Shown: positions 39,701-51,800 of the stretch, one piece after another
How the letters are laid out: each line of letters begins with the position of its first letter
How positions within the stretch are numbered: position 1 is the stretch's first letter
NCBI GenBank assembly: GCA_014526335.1
Contig: JACTAT010000035.1
Span: forward strand, 857,467 to 921,466
Length of the DNA stretch: 64,000 nt
Reading direction: 5' to 3'
Source: Chrysaora quinquecirrha
Taxonomy: Eukaryota; Cnidaria; Scyphozoa; Semaeostomeae; Pelagiidae
Notes under the pieces: model-generated
The model's database searches: none
What the model was told of the DNA's origin: nothing
Seen by the model: the letters and a program-made list of their open reading frames with translations, nothing else
Made by a program: the position numbers and the translations under genes

Positions 39701-41070
39701 AAAGTATAGATCATGTAGATAACAGAAAGCACAAAAGCTTCGTCTATATTGCGTATTTTACACTATTTGAGCAGTTTGAAATGTTATGGCTTTTTCACCT
39801 TCGAGCTAAGCCAAAAATGGCTCTTTTTCCTCCTCGATTTTTCCGGTTGAAAACATATTTATTAATTTATTTCATGTGTATTCTGGAAATATAGCCCTTT
39901 AAGAACCTGGAAAGTATAAAATGTTGTTTCTAAATAGCGTTTTTAGTAGTTCTTTCGTCATTTGAAATACTAAATTCTGAAAATATAGACCCTAAAGATC
40001 ATAAAAAGCACAAAAGTTCTATCTAAATTGTTTTTTGGTTATATTTTAGCAGTTTGAAATCCGATGCCTTTTCAGCCGCCGTGATGGCCAAAAAGCGTTC
40101 CTTTTCAAGGTCGATTTTTCCACTTTTAAACATGTTCATTGGGTTCTTTCGACTAAATTCTGAAAATATAGACCCTAAAGATCATGGAAAGCACAAAAGT
40201 TCTATCTAAATTGCTTTTTTGGTAATTTTTAGCAGCTTGAAATGCGATGCCCTTTTCAGCCGCCATGATGGCCAAAAAGTGTTCCTTTTCAAGGTCGATT
40301 TTTCCACTTTTAAACATGTTCATTGATTTATTTCAACTAAATTCTGAAAATATAGACCCTAAAGATCACAGAAAGCATAAAAGTTCTATCTAAATTGCTT
40401 CTTTGGTAATTTTTAGCAGCTTGAAATGCGATGCCTTTTTCAGCCGCCATGATGGCCAAAAAGTGTTCCTTTTCAAGGTCGATTTTTCCACTTTTAAACA
40501 TGTTCATTGGGTTTTTCGACTAAATTCTGAAAATATAGACCCTAAAGATCACAATAAGCATAAAAGTTCTATCTAAATTGCTTTTTTGGTAATTTTTAGC
40601 AGTTTGAAATGCGAAGCCTTTTTCAGCCGCCACAATGGTAAAAGAATGTTCCTTGTTCAAGGTCAATTTTTCCGCTTTCAAACACAATCATTGATTTCTT
40701 TAAACTTAATTCTGAAAGTTTAGACCCCAAAGATTATAGAAAGCACAAAAGTTCTATCTGAATATCTTTTTGGTAATTTTTAGCAGTTTGAAATGCGATG
40801 CCTTTTCAGCCGCCATGATTTTCAAAAGGTGTTCCTTGTTCAAGGTCGATTTTTCCGTTTTAAACATGTTCATTGATTTCTTTCAACTAAATTCTGAAAG
40901 TATAGACCCTGAAGATTACAGAAAGCACAAAAGTTCTATCTAAATTGCGTATTTTACAATATTTTAGCAGTTTGAAATGTTATGGCTTTTTCACCTTCGA
41001 GCTAAGCCAAAAATGGCTCTTTTCCTCCTCGATTTTTCCGGTTGAAAACATATTTATTAATTTATTTCAT
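33765..41070 (+). repeat. 187-bp satellite array with higher-order structure, running into an assembly gap
   Basis: About 39 copies of a unit of 186-187 bp that contains CAGCCGCCATGATGGCCAAA and CATGTTCATTGGGTTC. The first copies (33765-34150) are the most diverged. Higher-order repeats are visible: 34150-35250 recurs 1,121 bp later (six units), and a variant with TATAGATCGCAA at 36351 recurs at 38594, 2,243 bp later (twelve units). Edge units near 39700-39950 and 40870-41070 are near copies of each other. Long T and A runs are one base shorter after about 40000. No coding role. Confidence 0.95.
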
Positions 41071-41570
41071 NNNNNNNNNNNNNNNNNNNNNNNNNNNNNN
41101 NNNNNNNNNNNNNNNNNNNNNNNNNNNNNNNNNNNNNNNNNNNNNNNNNNNNNNNNNNNNNNNNNNNNNNNNNNNNNNNNNNNNNNNNNNNNNNNNNNNN
41201 NNNNNNNNNNNNNNNNNNNNNNNNNNNNNNNNNNNNNNNNNNNNNNNNNNNNNNNNNNNNNNNNNNNNNNNNNNNNNNNNNNNNNNNNNNNNNNNNNNNN
41301 NNNNNNNNNNNNNNNNNNNNNNNNNNNNNNNNNNNNNNNNNNNNNNNNNNNNNNNNNNNNNNNNNNNNNNNNNNNNNNNNNNNNNNNNNNNNNNNNNNNN
41401 NNNNNNNNNNNNNNNNNNNNNNNNNNNNNNNNNNNNNNNNNNNNNNNNNNNNNNNNNNNNNNNNNNNNNNNNNNNNNNNNNNNNNNNNNNNNNNNNNNNN
41501 NNNNNNNNNNNNNNNNNNNNNNNNNNNNNNNNNNNNNNNNNNNNNNNNNNNNNNNNNNNNNNNNNNNNNN
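41071..41570. other. Assembly gap of exactly 500 N
   Basis: The round size marks a placeholder of unknown true length. It sits at the satellite edge, and 5' UTR or promoter of the M13 gene may lie inside it. Confidence 0.99.
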
Positions 41571-41649
41571 TTGAAAATTCAGCATCACAATGATAAGGTT
41601 CAACACAAATGCATTTAATATATTATATTTTAATTTCAGTTCCTAAATA

Positions 41650-44600
41650 ATGGATTACCTTGATACAAGATGGACAAAACTGAAAGATTATGAATTTGCA
41701 GATGATGATTCTGGATCAGAAACAAAAAAATTCATCGACTCAGATGGGGAGTCAGGTGACGAAGAATGGGTCCAACAGTTAAAAAGAGACTATGGGAAAA
41801 CCTCAGGAAAATATTTAATAAAAAACTATCAAAACTTGAAAAATACTTGGTGATTGGATTAAGTCTTGCTACATTGCTAGCTGTGCTGTTAACCATAGTT
41901 ATATTAGTGAGGCATTTTAGTATTAAAGACCAGCCGGACTTGTCCGTGATTTTATCAAATGGACAGACTTTAGAGACAATGCAAAGGATATGTGTGACAG
42001 AAGGTTGTGTGGAAGCATCACATCATGTTAATCAGTATTTGGATCAGAATGTTGACCCTTGTGATGATTTTTATCAATTTTCATGTGGGAAATGGTTGAA
42101 GAATGTTCAGATTCCATCAGGGAATTCACATTGGACGAGTTTCAGTGAATTGGCAGAGAGGAATCAGCTGAACTTGAAACATATTTTGGACAGATTGCAT
42201 CCTTTGAAGAATGATAGTGAAGCTGTGAAGAAGGTTCACATGTTCTACAAGGCTTGTAAAGTAAGGAAAATATGTCTTTTCATGGAAATACTTGTTGTAC
42301 CTAAAACAGATCCTTGTGATACACTACTGTATATGATGTGGTTTTGATAGGCTAAGAATTCAATTTATTGTCCCTCGTGGATGTGTAAACAGTAGAGGAC
42401 CTAAAAAAGACCCTTGTGGTACATCACAGTATAAAAATCTAGTTTTCATCGATATGTTAACAATAGAGGACCTAAGACAGGCCCTTGAGGTACCCCACTG
42501 AAGACAATGTGGTTTTGATTGGCTAAGAATTCATTTCATTGTCTTTTAAGGATTCTGATTGGATGGAGAAGAATGGCTTAAGCAGTATCAAAAATCTTAT
42601 TGGTCAAGTTGGAAACTGGGGTTTGTGGAACTCTTCCGTTTGGAATGATGAAGATTGGAGCTTTGAGCAAGCTTTGAATAAGATTCATAAATTGAAAAAT
42701 ATGCCATTATTTTATATGTTTGTTGCTGCGGATGATGTCAGATCAAGTGAAAACACCATTCAGGTCAGTTTATTAAAACCTTCTGATTTAAATTTTGCGG
42801 TGGCACCGTGGTGTAATCCAGCTGACTCCTGGTGTCAATAGCTCAGTATAGTCAGGGTTGCAGCCCTCCAGCCCAACCACAGTAGCGTCACAGCCAGGGT
42901 TGATGTCTCGATTAGTTAACCTACTACTGAGATCCTAGTTACTAGTGTTAAAACGCCATTTCACTTTCATTTCAACTTAAATTTCTTTGAATGCCAAAGT
43001 CGCTTTGGGAAAATAGTTACGAAAGGGAAGCGAGGGACAAAGAGAAGAGAAATTTCTTATCTCATCCTGCATTATTCATTTCTTTCTTTCTTTTTTTCTC
43101 CTAATGCTACTAAAAGGCTCTGATACCCAGGGTTAGCCGAGGGTCAATTCACTCCTCGACAAAGCTTGCGAGGTTCCTATTGAAACAAAAGGGTTCGTGC
43201 AAAGTTCCTACGAAAACAATAGAGGTTCCGGCTGAAGGTGTACGAGATTCCAAGACGTAAATTGCCCTTTGGGGTAAACTTCCATGAATTTGTTCTTGCG
43301 ATCTTTGTCTTAGAGACTTGGCTTAAAGATTTCGAATTTCTGTGGCTGAGTACAGCAATGCTCTTTTCCGTTTTAGATCGAACAGTCTGGAATAACATTG
43401 CCGGATGAAGATTTTTACAAGAGAAGTGATAATGACAAAGTTAGTTAACTAAATAAACTTTGTTCATTTGTTCTAATTGAAGAGTTAAGTTGATTAAGAA
43501 ATTGATGTTAAAGTAATGTTTGTATCACTGCAAAGCCCCCTATATTTGATTAAGTTGTGATTGCAATAAAAGCTAAACCCCTTTCTTTTACACTCCATTC
43601 ACTAACAATCCCCTCTATAGCTTGACTTATGTAATAAACAGCCACTCTTTAAACGCCCACTGCTAACAAACGCCTCCTATAAAAGGGTGCTTTTATTAAA
43701 AGAAGTAGCCCATTTCAGTTAAAAACTAATTCAACGAGCTTAAACCCCTTTCTTTTACACCCCATCAACTAACAGTCCCCTCCCCTCTATAACTTGACTT
43801 ATGCGTAAAATCTATTGACGATTGTAGCTACTTTTCTAAGTATGGTAAGTTCGCTTTTAGGTTATAAAAGCTTATAAGAAATTAATGGTTGATGCTGGAA
43901 AACTTCTTGGGGGAGAAAATGTCGAAAAACAAATGGACGAGGTTTATCAATTTGAAAAGAAGCTCGCAAGCATTTATGAATCAAAAGAAAGTTTAGCGAA
44001 AACTGATAGAATACATAATAAGATGACTGTGGAGCAATTACAAGATCTATGCCCTGCTGTGAGTATTATTTGCCACTGCTACATTAGACGCTTTCGTTTT
44101 ATCCTTTCGAAACAGCGAGCTAACCTATCTTAGATCGCCGCCGTTTTATTCCTTTCTGCAAAACATTGCGGCTGTTTTCTGTCAGCCCTTTATTTTGATT
44201 AAGTATTCTGAAAGATTTTCAAATTTTTGCAAAATGAGATTCGAGTCTTGTGAAGCAAGTCTCAAATGTTTGCTCAACATTGCTCATCAATCTTTCCTTA
44301 AATGTTTCACAGCATTGCTAAGCAGTTCTCTTGTTACACAATGTTTTCTGACGTGGCTTAACAGTCAAGCATTGCTTGTAAAAGAATTCTGAAATGTTTG
44401 ACTAACAATGTGTGATTTTCAAAATTTTTACAAAATGTCTAAAGGATACCCACGAGAGGCAATTCTCTCCTTGGAATTTCATACACTCTCAAGTGGAATC
44501 TCTATTGCTTTCGTAGGAATCTTGTAAGAATCCTTTTGATCCAATAGGAATCCTGTACGCTTTTGCAAGGAGTGAAATGCCCCTTGAACATATTCTTTGA

Positions 44601-47455
44601 TGTTTGAACTTAGTTACAGCAAAGGCTACCATGACATACAAAGCGTCCCTGGATTTATTGCTGCAAAGGGAATGATAGCCCCACGTTTACTTGGGTATGA
44701 AAACTGTTACCCCAAAATTTTTTCTCGTCCTTAGAAAGGTACCCAGGGTATGACACACCCCGTAACACAACTTATGAGAGTTACCCCGTTTCCTCTGGGT
44801 CATATATCCGGGGTGGGAAATTTTTTATTTAAGGAACATCCAGAACGAACATGTAATAGCGAACACCCCATTTGTTTGGCTATGAAGAGAACACCGCAGA
44901 CTTCTTGTAGGTAAATCAATTACTGACCTTTTCTATTGAAATGCTGTTAAGTTAAAATTATTTGTCTTTGTAGATTCCTTGGCTTGACTTTATGAACAGC
45001 ATGTTTAATACAAAAGTGACATTTGACGAGCCAGTTGTTGTTTACACCCCTCATTATCTGAAGAATATGTCGGATTTGGTTATTCGAACCGAAAGAAGGT
45101 CAGTTGCCTTGCGTTCTTTATTTGAATTTGAACTCGTAGAAAAATCAATCCTAGTGTTTGCCATTCATGAAATATAGTATATACATATCAATGTGTATGG
45201 TACTGTCGACTGCTCAATATAGCCGAAAGACAAAGTTAAACGGGAGGAGAGCCTTGGGTTGTATGACTTTGAGATTTACCGAGCGTAAACGTCGTTGGCT
45301 CTCTGATCATGCAGTCCATGCTCGAATCTCATCTCTTGTGGTATGCCACCCGCGAAAAAACTATCCTAATTGTCGCCATTCATGGAAAATTTATGCAAAT
45401 ATGTTTGGCACTGAAGAAGTCTGAACATAGCCGAAAAACAAAGTTAGACCTGAGGTGAGCTTTTGGCCGTATGACTCGACGATTCCACAGGCTCTTTTGC
45501 TCAGTTTACTCTCTGATCATTAGCACATCGTTGGCTCTCTGATCATGCCATCTTATGTTCACAGCCAATCAATTGTTGTATGCTCTCGTAGAAAAACCTT
45601 TTCGTTTGAAGGTGGATTGTACGGACGACCAAGCCTCGTTCATGAAAGTTCTGAAATTTGCTTGCCAAACAAGATGTTTTACCGTTCGGTCAGGTCGCGT
45701 AACATTGCACGCCAAACATTAGTTACTCGTGACAATCCGAAAATTTCTTTGTAGTTTTCTAGCAATTCTCCTGTAAAACAATGTTTTCCTACTGGTCAAA
45801 CATTGCTTGCTTGTTAAAGCGAATGTTAAAAATGTTTTATCAAGCATAGTTGACTACTTTTCCAAGTTGCAAAACATTGCTCGACAAACATTTTTTTCCA
45901 GACAAGCAGAAAATGTTTTTGATTTTTTTCAAAAAAGTTTTTAAGCAATTCTCTTGCTAAGCAATGTTTTTCACGTGGCCAAAGCGTCAAAAACATTTCA
46001 TGTGAAACTAATCTCAATTGTTTGACAAACAATGTTTGATCGTTTGGCCACATTGCAAAACATTGCTCGTTAAACATTTTTTAAATGCTAAGCAATGCTA
46101 AACAATGTTACTTGTCAAGCAATGTTTTTGAACGTGGCCAAATGGTCAAACATTGCTTGACAAGCAAATCTCAAATGTTTGACTAGCAATGTTTGATCAT
46201 TTGGCAAGGGCTTTAATTCAAACATTGCTTGTAAAGCAAATCTCAAATGTTTAACAAACAATGTTTGATCGTTTTGTCCCGGGCTTTAAGTCAAACATTG
46301 CTTGTAAAGCAAATCTCCAATGTTTGACAAACAATGTTTGATCGTTTGGCCTAGTCTAATAACCGCATATTCAAATTTTGATATCTTTTCTCATAGAATC
46401 CTGGCAAATTACATGGTTTGGCATCTGATTAAACCATTGATACCAATGCTATCAAAGCCGTTCAGAGATGCATATTCTGGACTTCTCAGAGCTGAAAAAG
46501 GTTTAGATATTGTTGACAAAAGTTGGAGAAGTTGTGTGAAACAAACCGACTCAGTCTTAGGATTCGCCACTGGATATTTGTTTGTCAAAGAGAGCAACAA
46601 GAAGAACACTGCTGACATGAAAGCACAGGTAACCCCCTGAAATGTTTCCCAGCCCACCCTTTTCCAATTTCAGGGCTAATGTATTTTATCTGGGTCTGGC
46701 TCGAGCAAAACACTCCAAACATGAGATATGAGGAAAACTAAAGACCACGCCCTACAGAGTGTCGAAAAATGCCCTTTTTATTGCTAGAATTCTTCGATAC
46801 TCCTCGTCATTTTCTCTTCAACCCCGTGGCACCGCCCATGAATTGAGCATGTCGTTTCTTATTTCTACTATCCGGTTGCTTTTCGGTTGGTGACCATTGA
46901 TATGACAAGAAAAACGGTCTTGGCGGGAAAAACCGGTTTTTCTTTCATTCCCTAGCCAAGGGGTGTTTGTAGTAAGGGTGTTTTAAGATGCTAGTGATAT
47001 TAGCATAGGTAACCCCCTGAAAACCTAGTGCTTCGCATACTTTTACGTATTTGTTTTGTGTGTTGTGCAGTGGTGACATTCTTATAGCAAGAGGAAAAGG
47101 GAGGAATCTTTTGCGTAAGAAGGGTTTTATTTATGGCTGCATTATGGCTGTATTTTGGAAACCTTCAGTATGGTTATTTAAATTTGAATATCTTTTTTTT
47201 TTCAAGATAAAAGACATGATAACGAATGTGAAGGAATCATTTCTTGTTGAAATTGGCCGCAAAAATTGGATGGACGCGGAGACGAAATTAAAAGCTCTGG
47301 AAAAGGTACAGCAGCTGATTGTAAAATTATCTTGTTTTTTTCTTTTAACATTTGAGGCTCAAAGCTCTATGGTTTCACAAACTAACTAACAAACTAACTA
47401 AAATAACTAAATAACTAACTAAATAATTAACTAACTAATTAACTAACTAACTAAG

Positions 47456-47490
<35 letters not shown>

Positions 47491-47532
47491 GTAACTAAGT
47501 AACTAACTTACTGACCAACTAGCAAACTAACC

Positions 47533-47572
<40 letters not shown>

Positions 47573-47752
47573 TACTTACTTACTAACTAACTAATTAACT
47601 AACTAACTAAGTAACTAACTAACTAATTAACTAACTAACTAACTAACTAACTAAGTAACTTAGTATCTAACTTACTGACCAACTAGCAAACTAACCAACT
47701 AGCTCTGCAACATTCTAAACGACTAGTTGACTAACTAACTAAATAACTAACC

Positions 47753-47796
<44 letters not shown>

Positions 47797-47976
47797 TACT
47801 TACTTACTAACTAACTAATTAACTAACTAACTAAGTAACTAACTAACTAATTAACTAACTAACTAACTAACTAACTAAGTAACTTAGTATCTAACTTACT
47901 GACCAACTAGCAAACTAACCAACTAGCTCTGCAACATTCTAAACGACTAGTTGACTAACTAACTAAATAACTAACC

Positions 47977-48020
<44 letters not shown>

Positions 48021-48200
48021 TACTTACTTACTAACTAACTAATTAACTAACTAACTAAGTAACTAACTAACTAAGTAACTAACTAACTAACTAACTAACT
48101 AAGTAACTTAGTATCTAACTTACTGACCAACTAGCAAACTAACCAACTAGCTCTGCAACATTCTAAACGACTAGTTAACTAACTAACTAAATAACTAACC

Positions 48201-48244
<44 letters not shown>

Positions 48245-48592
48245 TACTTACTTACTAACTAACTAATTAACTAACTAACTAAGTAACTAACTAACTAAGT
48301 AACTAACTAACTAACTAACTAACTGAGTAACTTAGTAACTAACTTACTGACCAACTAGCAAACTAACCAACTAGCTCTGCAACATTCTAAACGACTAGTT
48401 AACAAACTAACTAACTAACTAACTAACCAACTAACTAACTAACTAATTTACTAACTAACTAAGTAACTAACTAACTAACTAACTAACTAAGTAACTTAGT
48501 AACTAACTTACTGACCAACTAACAAACTAACCAACTAGCTCTGCAATATTCTAAAGGACTAGTTAACCAACTAACTAGCTAACTAACTAACC

Positions 48593-48628
<36 letters not shown>

Positions 48629-48693
48629 TATTAACTAACTAACTAGCTAACCAGCTAGCTAACTAACTAATTTACTAACTAACTATCTAACTG

Positions 48694-48728
<35 letters not shown>

Positions 48729-48737
48729 GACTAACTG

Positions 48738-48829
<92 letters not shown>

Positions 48830-51800
48830 CCTACCTAACTAACTAACTAACTAACTAACTATCTAATTGACTGACTTCTGGCATTGCATGTTGCTGATGT
48901 GAATGCTGTAAAGAGGGCCTAGCCACTACAATTATTTTCAAAGTAATGCAACTCCCGTTGCTTCACCAACTGCTGTACGGTATCTCGGAGCTTCGTTGTG
49001 AAGGGTAAACAAGACTTTTCTAATTAGACTATGCTTTCACTTTGTACTATTCCTTTGCCTTGCCTCTTTTTTAGGTTTCACTATTGATCGATATGATTGG
49101 CTACCCAGATTGGTTACTCGATCCACGTGCTCTTGAAAACTACTACAGAAATGTAAGTAACTTTGTACGATGGCTGCCAAATACCCGATAGAACGCCCTC
49201 TTTGATTCCTAACTACGAATAACTAGTTTTTAATAAAGCATTATAAGACACGGAACTCCCTCTTCCACCTTAAACGGAAGGCAATTACTTTTAGATCCAC
49301 ATAAAAATCGAAACAAAGCCAGCATTTTCTTCTAAATCAGCATTGTCTAAGAAAGGTGGGGTATAAGAAAGGTGGGGGTGGGGGAAGAGGAGCAAATTGT
49401 GCATGATGAAAGTTCGTCATAATATGGGCGTTCCAAAGCTTTTGGGGGGCATTATTTGTTATGTTGGTGGGCATTCGCTTCATGCTGAAGATCTATTAGA
49501 TTTTATTTATCACTTAATCAATTAATCAATCATTTTTGCTAATCATTGCGTCATTGATCATTTTGATTAGATTTCGATTAATCATTTGTGATATGGTTTA
49601 ATTTCAGTTAACCATCACTGCCAATCCATTCAAAAATTATCTCAATGCGAGATCGTTTTATCATCAAAAAACAATGAACCGAAGAAACACAAAACCGGAC
49701 AGGAATGAGTAAGTTTGTTCTTCTATATTCTTTATATTTTTAGGCCTCGGCCAATCGATAAAACATTATTCGACAAACATCTGAAATTTGCTTGTCGCAT
49801 AAAATGTTTGACCGTTTAGCCACGTCGCAAAACGTTGCTTTTCAAACAATGGACGTGCTTGAAAATCGTCTTATTCCTGTTTTTTTTTTCAGATGGCACG
49901 TGACCCCGACAGCAGTAAATGCATTTTATAATTCACCTCGTAACTACATTGGTAAGTTTTCCAACCATTTTATCCTCTAATACCTCCCCCCCTGATATAT
50001 GATATCGATCCTATTGAAAAGTGGTATAGAAAACTTCATTACAGGGGGGCTGAGACCCCCTTATTATTGTTTTTGGATCAGTTTGTTAGCGAAGCCCGCC
50101 CCCTCCCTGGAAACCACTGTTGCTATGACTATGAACTAGGATTGTTACTTGAGTCGTTAGATTCTCGCTTCACCACCCCGACACCCCGCTACAACTACCA
50201 GTTTAAGCTATCTAACTTTGTTGTTAGTATCGGTCACGTGCGCGATAACTTGTACTCAGATAATAGGTCTAGCTATAAACTATACTCAAATTTTCATTCA
50301 ATTCAAAGTTGCTATTTGTGTCTTTAACGTCATTATGCCTTAACCTCGTTTCCGTGTAACCGCCATGTGCTTCTTATATAAGAGTTATGTAACCTATTTC
50401 GTTCTTCGTTATGTTATGATTTGAGAATGGAGTAAAATGAAGCCTCTTTATTCTCGCTGCTATAGTCACTGATTGCCGATAGCTTAACAGTGTCCTTGTG
50501 TATAATAATCTTAAGGTTTCTTTTATTTGTTCAGCATTCCCATCTGGCATTCTCCAATCGCCCTTCTTCGATCCTGAGTTCCCTTTGTAAGTATCCAATT
50601 TTAATTCTTTAAAACCTGCTTTAATAACCACGCTAGCGAATCTATAATCACTACTGTGGTGGATAATCACTACTGTGGTGGTACTATTTGCGTACTGTGG
50701 TGGTAGTTTCTGCGTACTGTGGTGGATAATCACTACTTGTGGTGGTCTACTATGCTTGCGGTGGTGGCAGTTTTGGCTTACTGTGGTGGATAATCACTAC
50801 TTGTGGTGGTTTACTATGCTTGCGGTGGTGGCAGTTTTGGCTTACTGTGGTGGATAATCACTACTTGTGGTGGTTTACTATGCTTGCGGTGGTGGCAGTT
50901 TTGGAGTACTGTGGTGGATAATCACTACTGTGGTGGTATTATTTGCGTACTGTGGTGGTATTATTTGCGTACTTTGGTGGATAATCACTACTTGTGGTGG
51001 GTTATAATGCTATATGTGGTGAATACGAAATCATAGCAAAACTCTATAGATCAAGCAAGAAAAAACCACAAAATCCACCACAGTACGCCAAAACTGCCAC
51101 CACCGCAAGCATAGTAAACCACCACAAGTAGTGATTATCCACCACAGTACGCCAAAACTGCCACCACTGCAAGCATAGTAAACCACCACAAGTAGTGATT
51201 ATCCACCACAGTAAGCCAAAACTGCCACCACTGCAAGCATAGTAAACCACCACAAGTAGTGATTATCCACCACAGTACGCCAAAACTGCCACCACCGCAA
51301 GCATAGTAAACCACCACAAGTAGTGATTATCCACCACAGTAAGCCAAAACTGCCACCACCGCAAGCATAGTAAACCACCACAAGTAGTGATTATCCACCA
51401 CAGTACGCCAAAACTGCCACCACCGCAAGCATAGTAAACCACCACAAGTAGTGATTATCCACCACAGTAAGCCAAAACTGCCACCACCGCAAGCATAGTA
51501 AACCACCACAAGTAGTGATTATCCACCACAGTACGCAGAAACTACCACCACAGTACGCAAATAGTACCACCACAGTAGTGATTATCCACCACAGTAGTGA
51601 TTATAGATTCGCTAGCGTGATAACCCACATCGTGATTAAGGTACACATCTCATCAAATAACTTTAAAATAAGCCCTCCCCTGGAATAGGCCCCTACCGTA
51701 ACATTCACACCCCTGGGGGCTTATTCGAGGATTTACGGTATTCAATAACTTAGGTTCTTATATGCTGGTTTTGACTGAACATAGTGCCCAACCTCGTCCC

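Noticed and set aside
36421..39894. Open frames inside the 187-bp satellite, some beginning at the GCCGCCATGATGG motif
   Set aside because: The Kozak-like context is part of every unit, and frames break in neighbouring units because 187 is not a multiple of three.
50675..51573. Series of about ten 60-residue open frames on both strands
   Set aside because: They start every 64 bp, exactly the repeat unit of the foldback palindrome, and are the same peptide each time. They are a by-product of the repeat.
50629..51619. CRISPR-like array
   Set aside because: Units are directly adjacent without unique spacers, the array is inverted at its centre, and the sequence is an animal intron.
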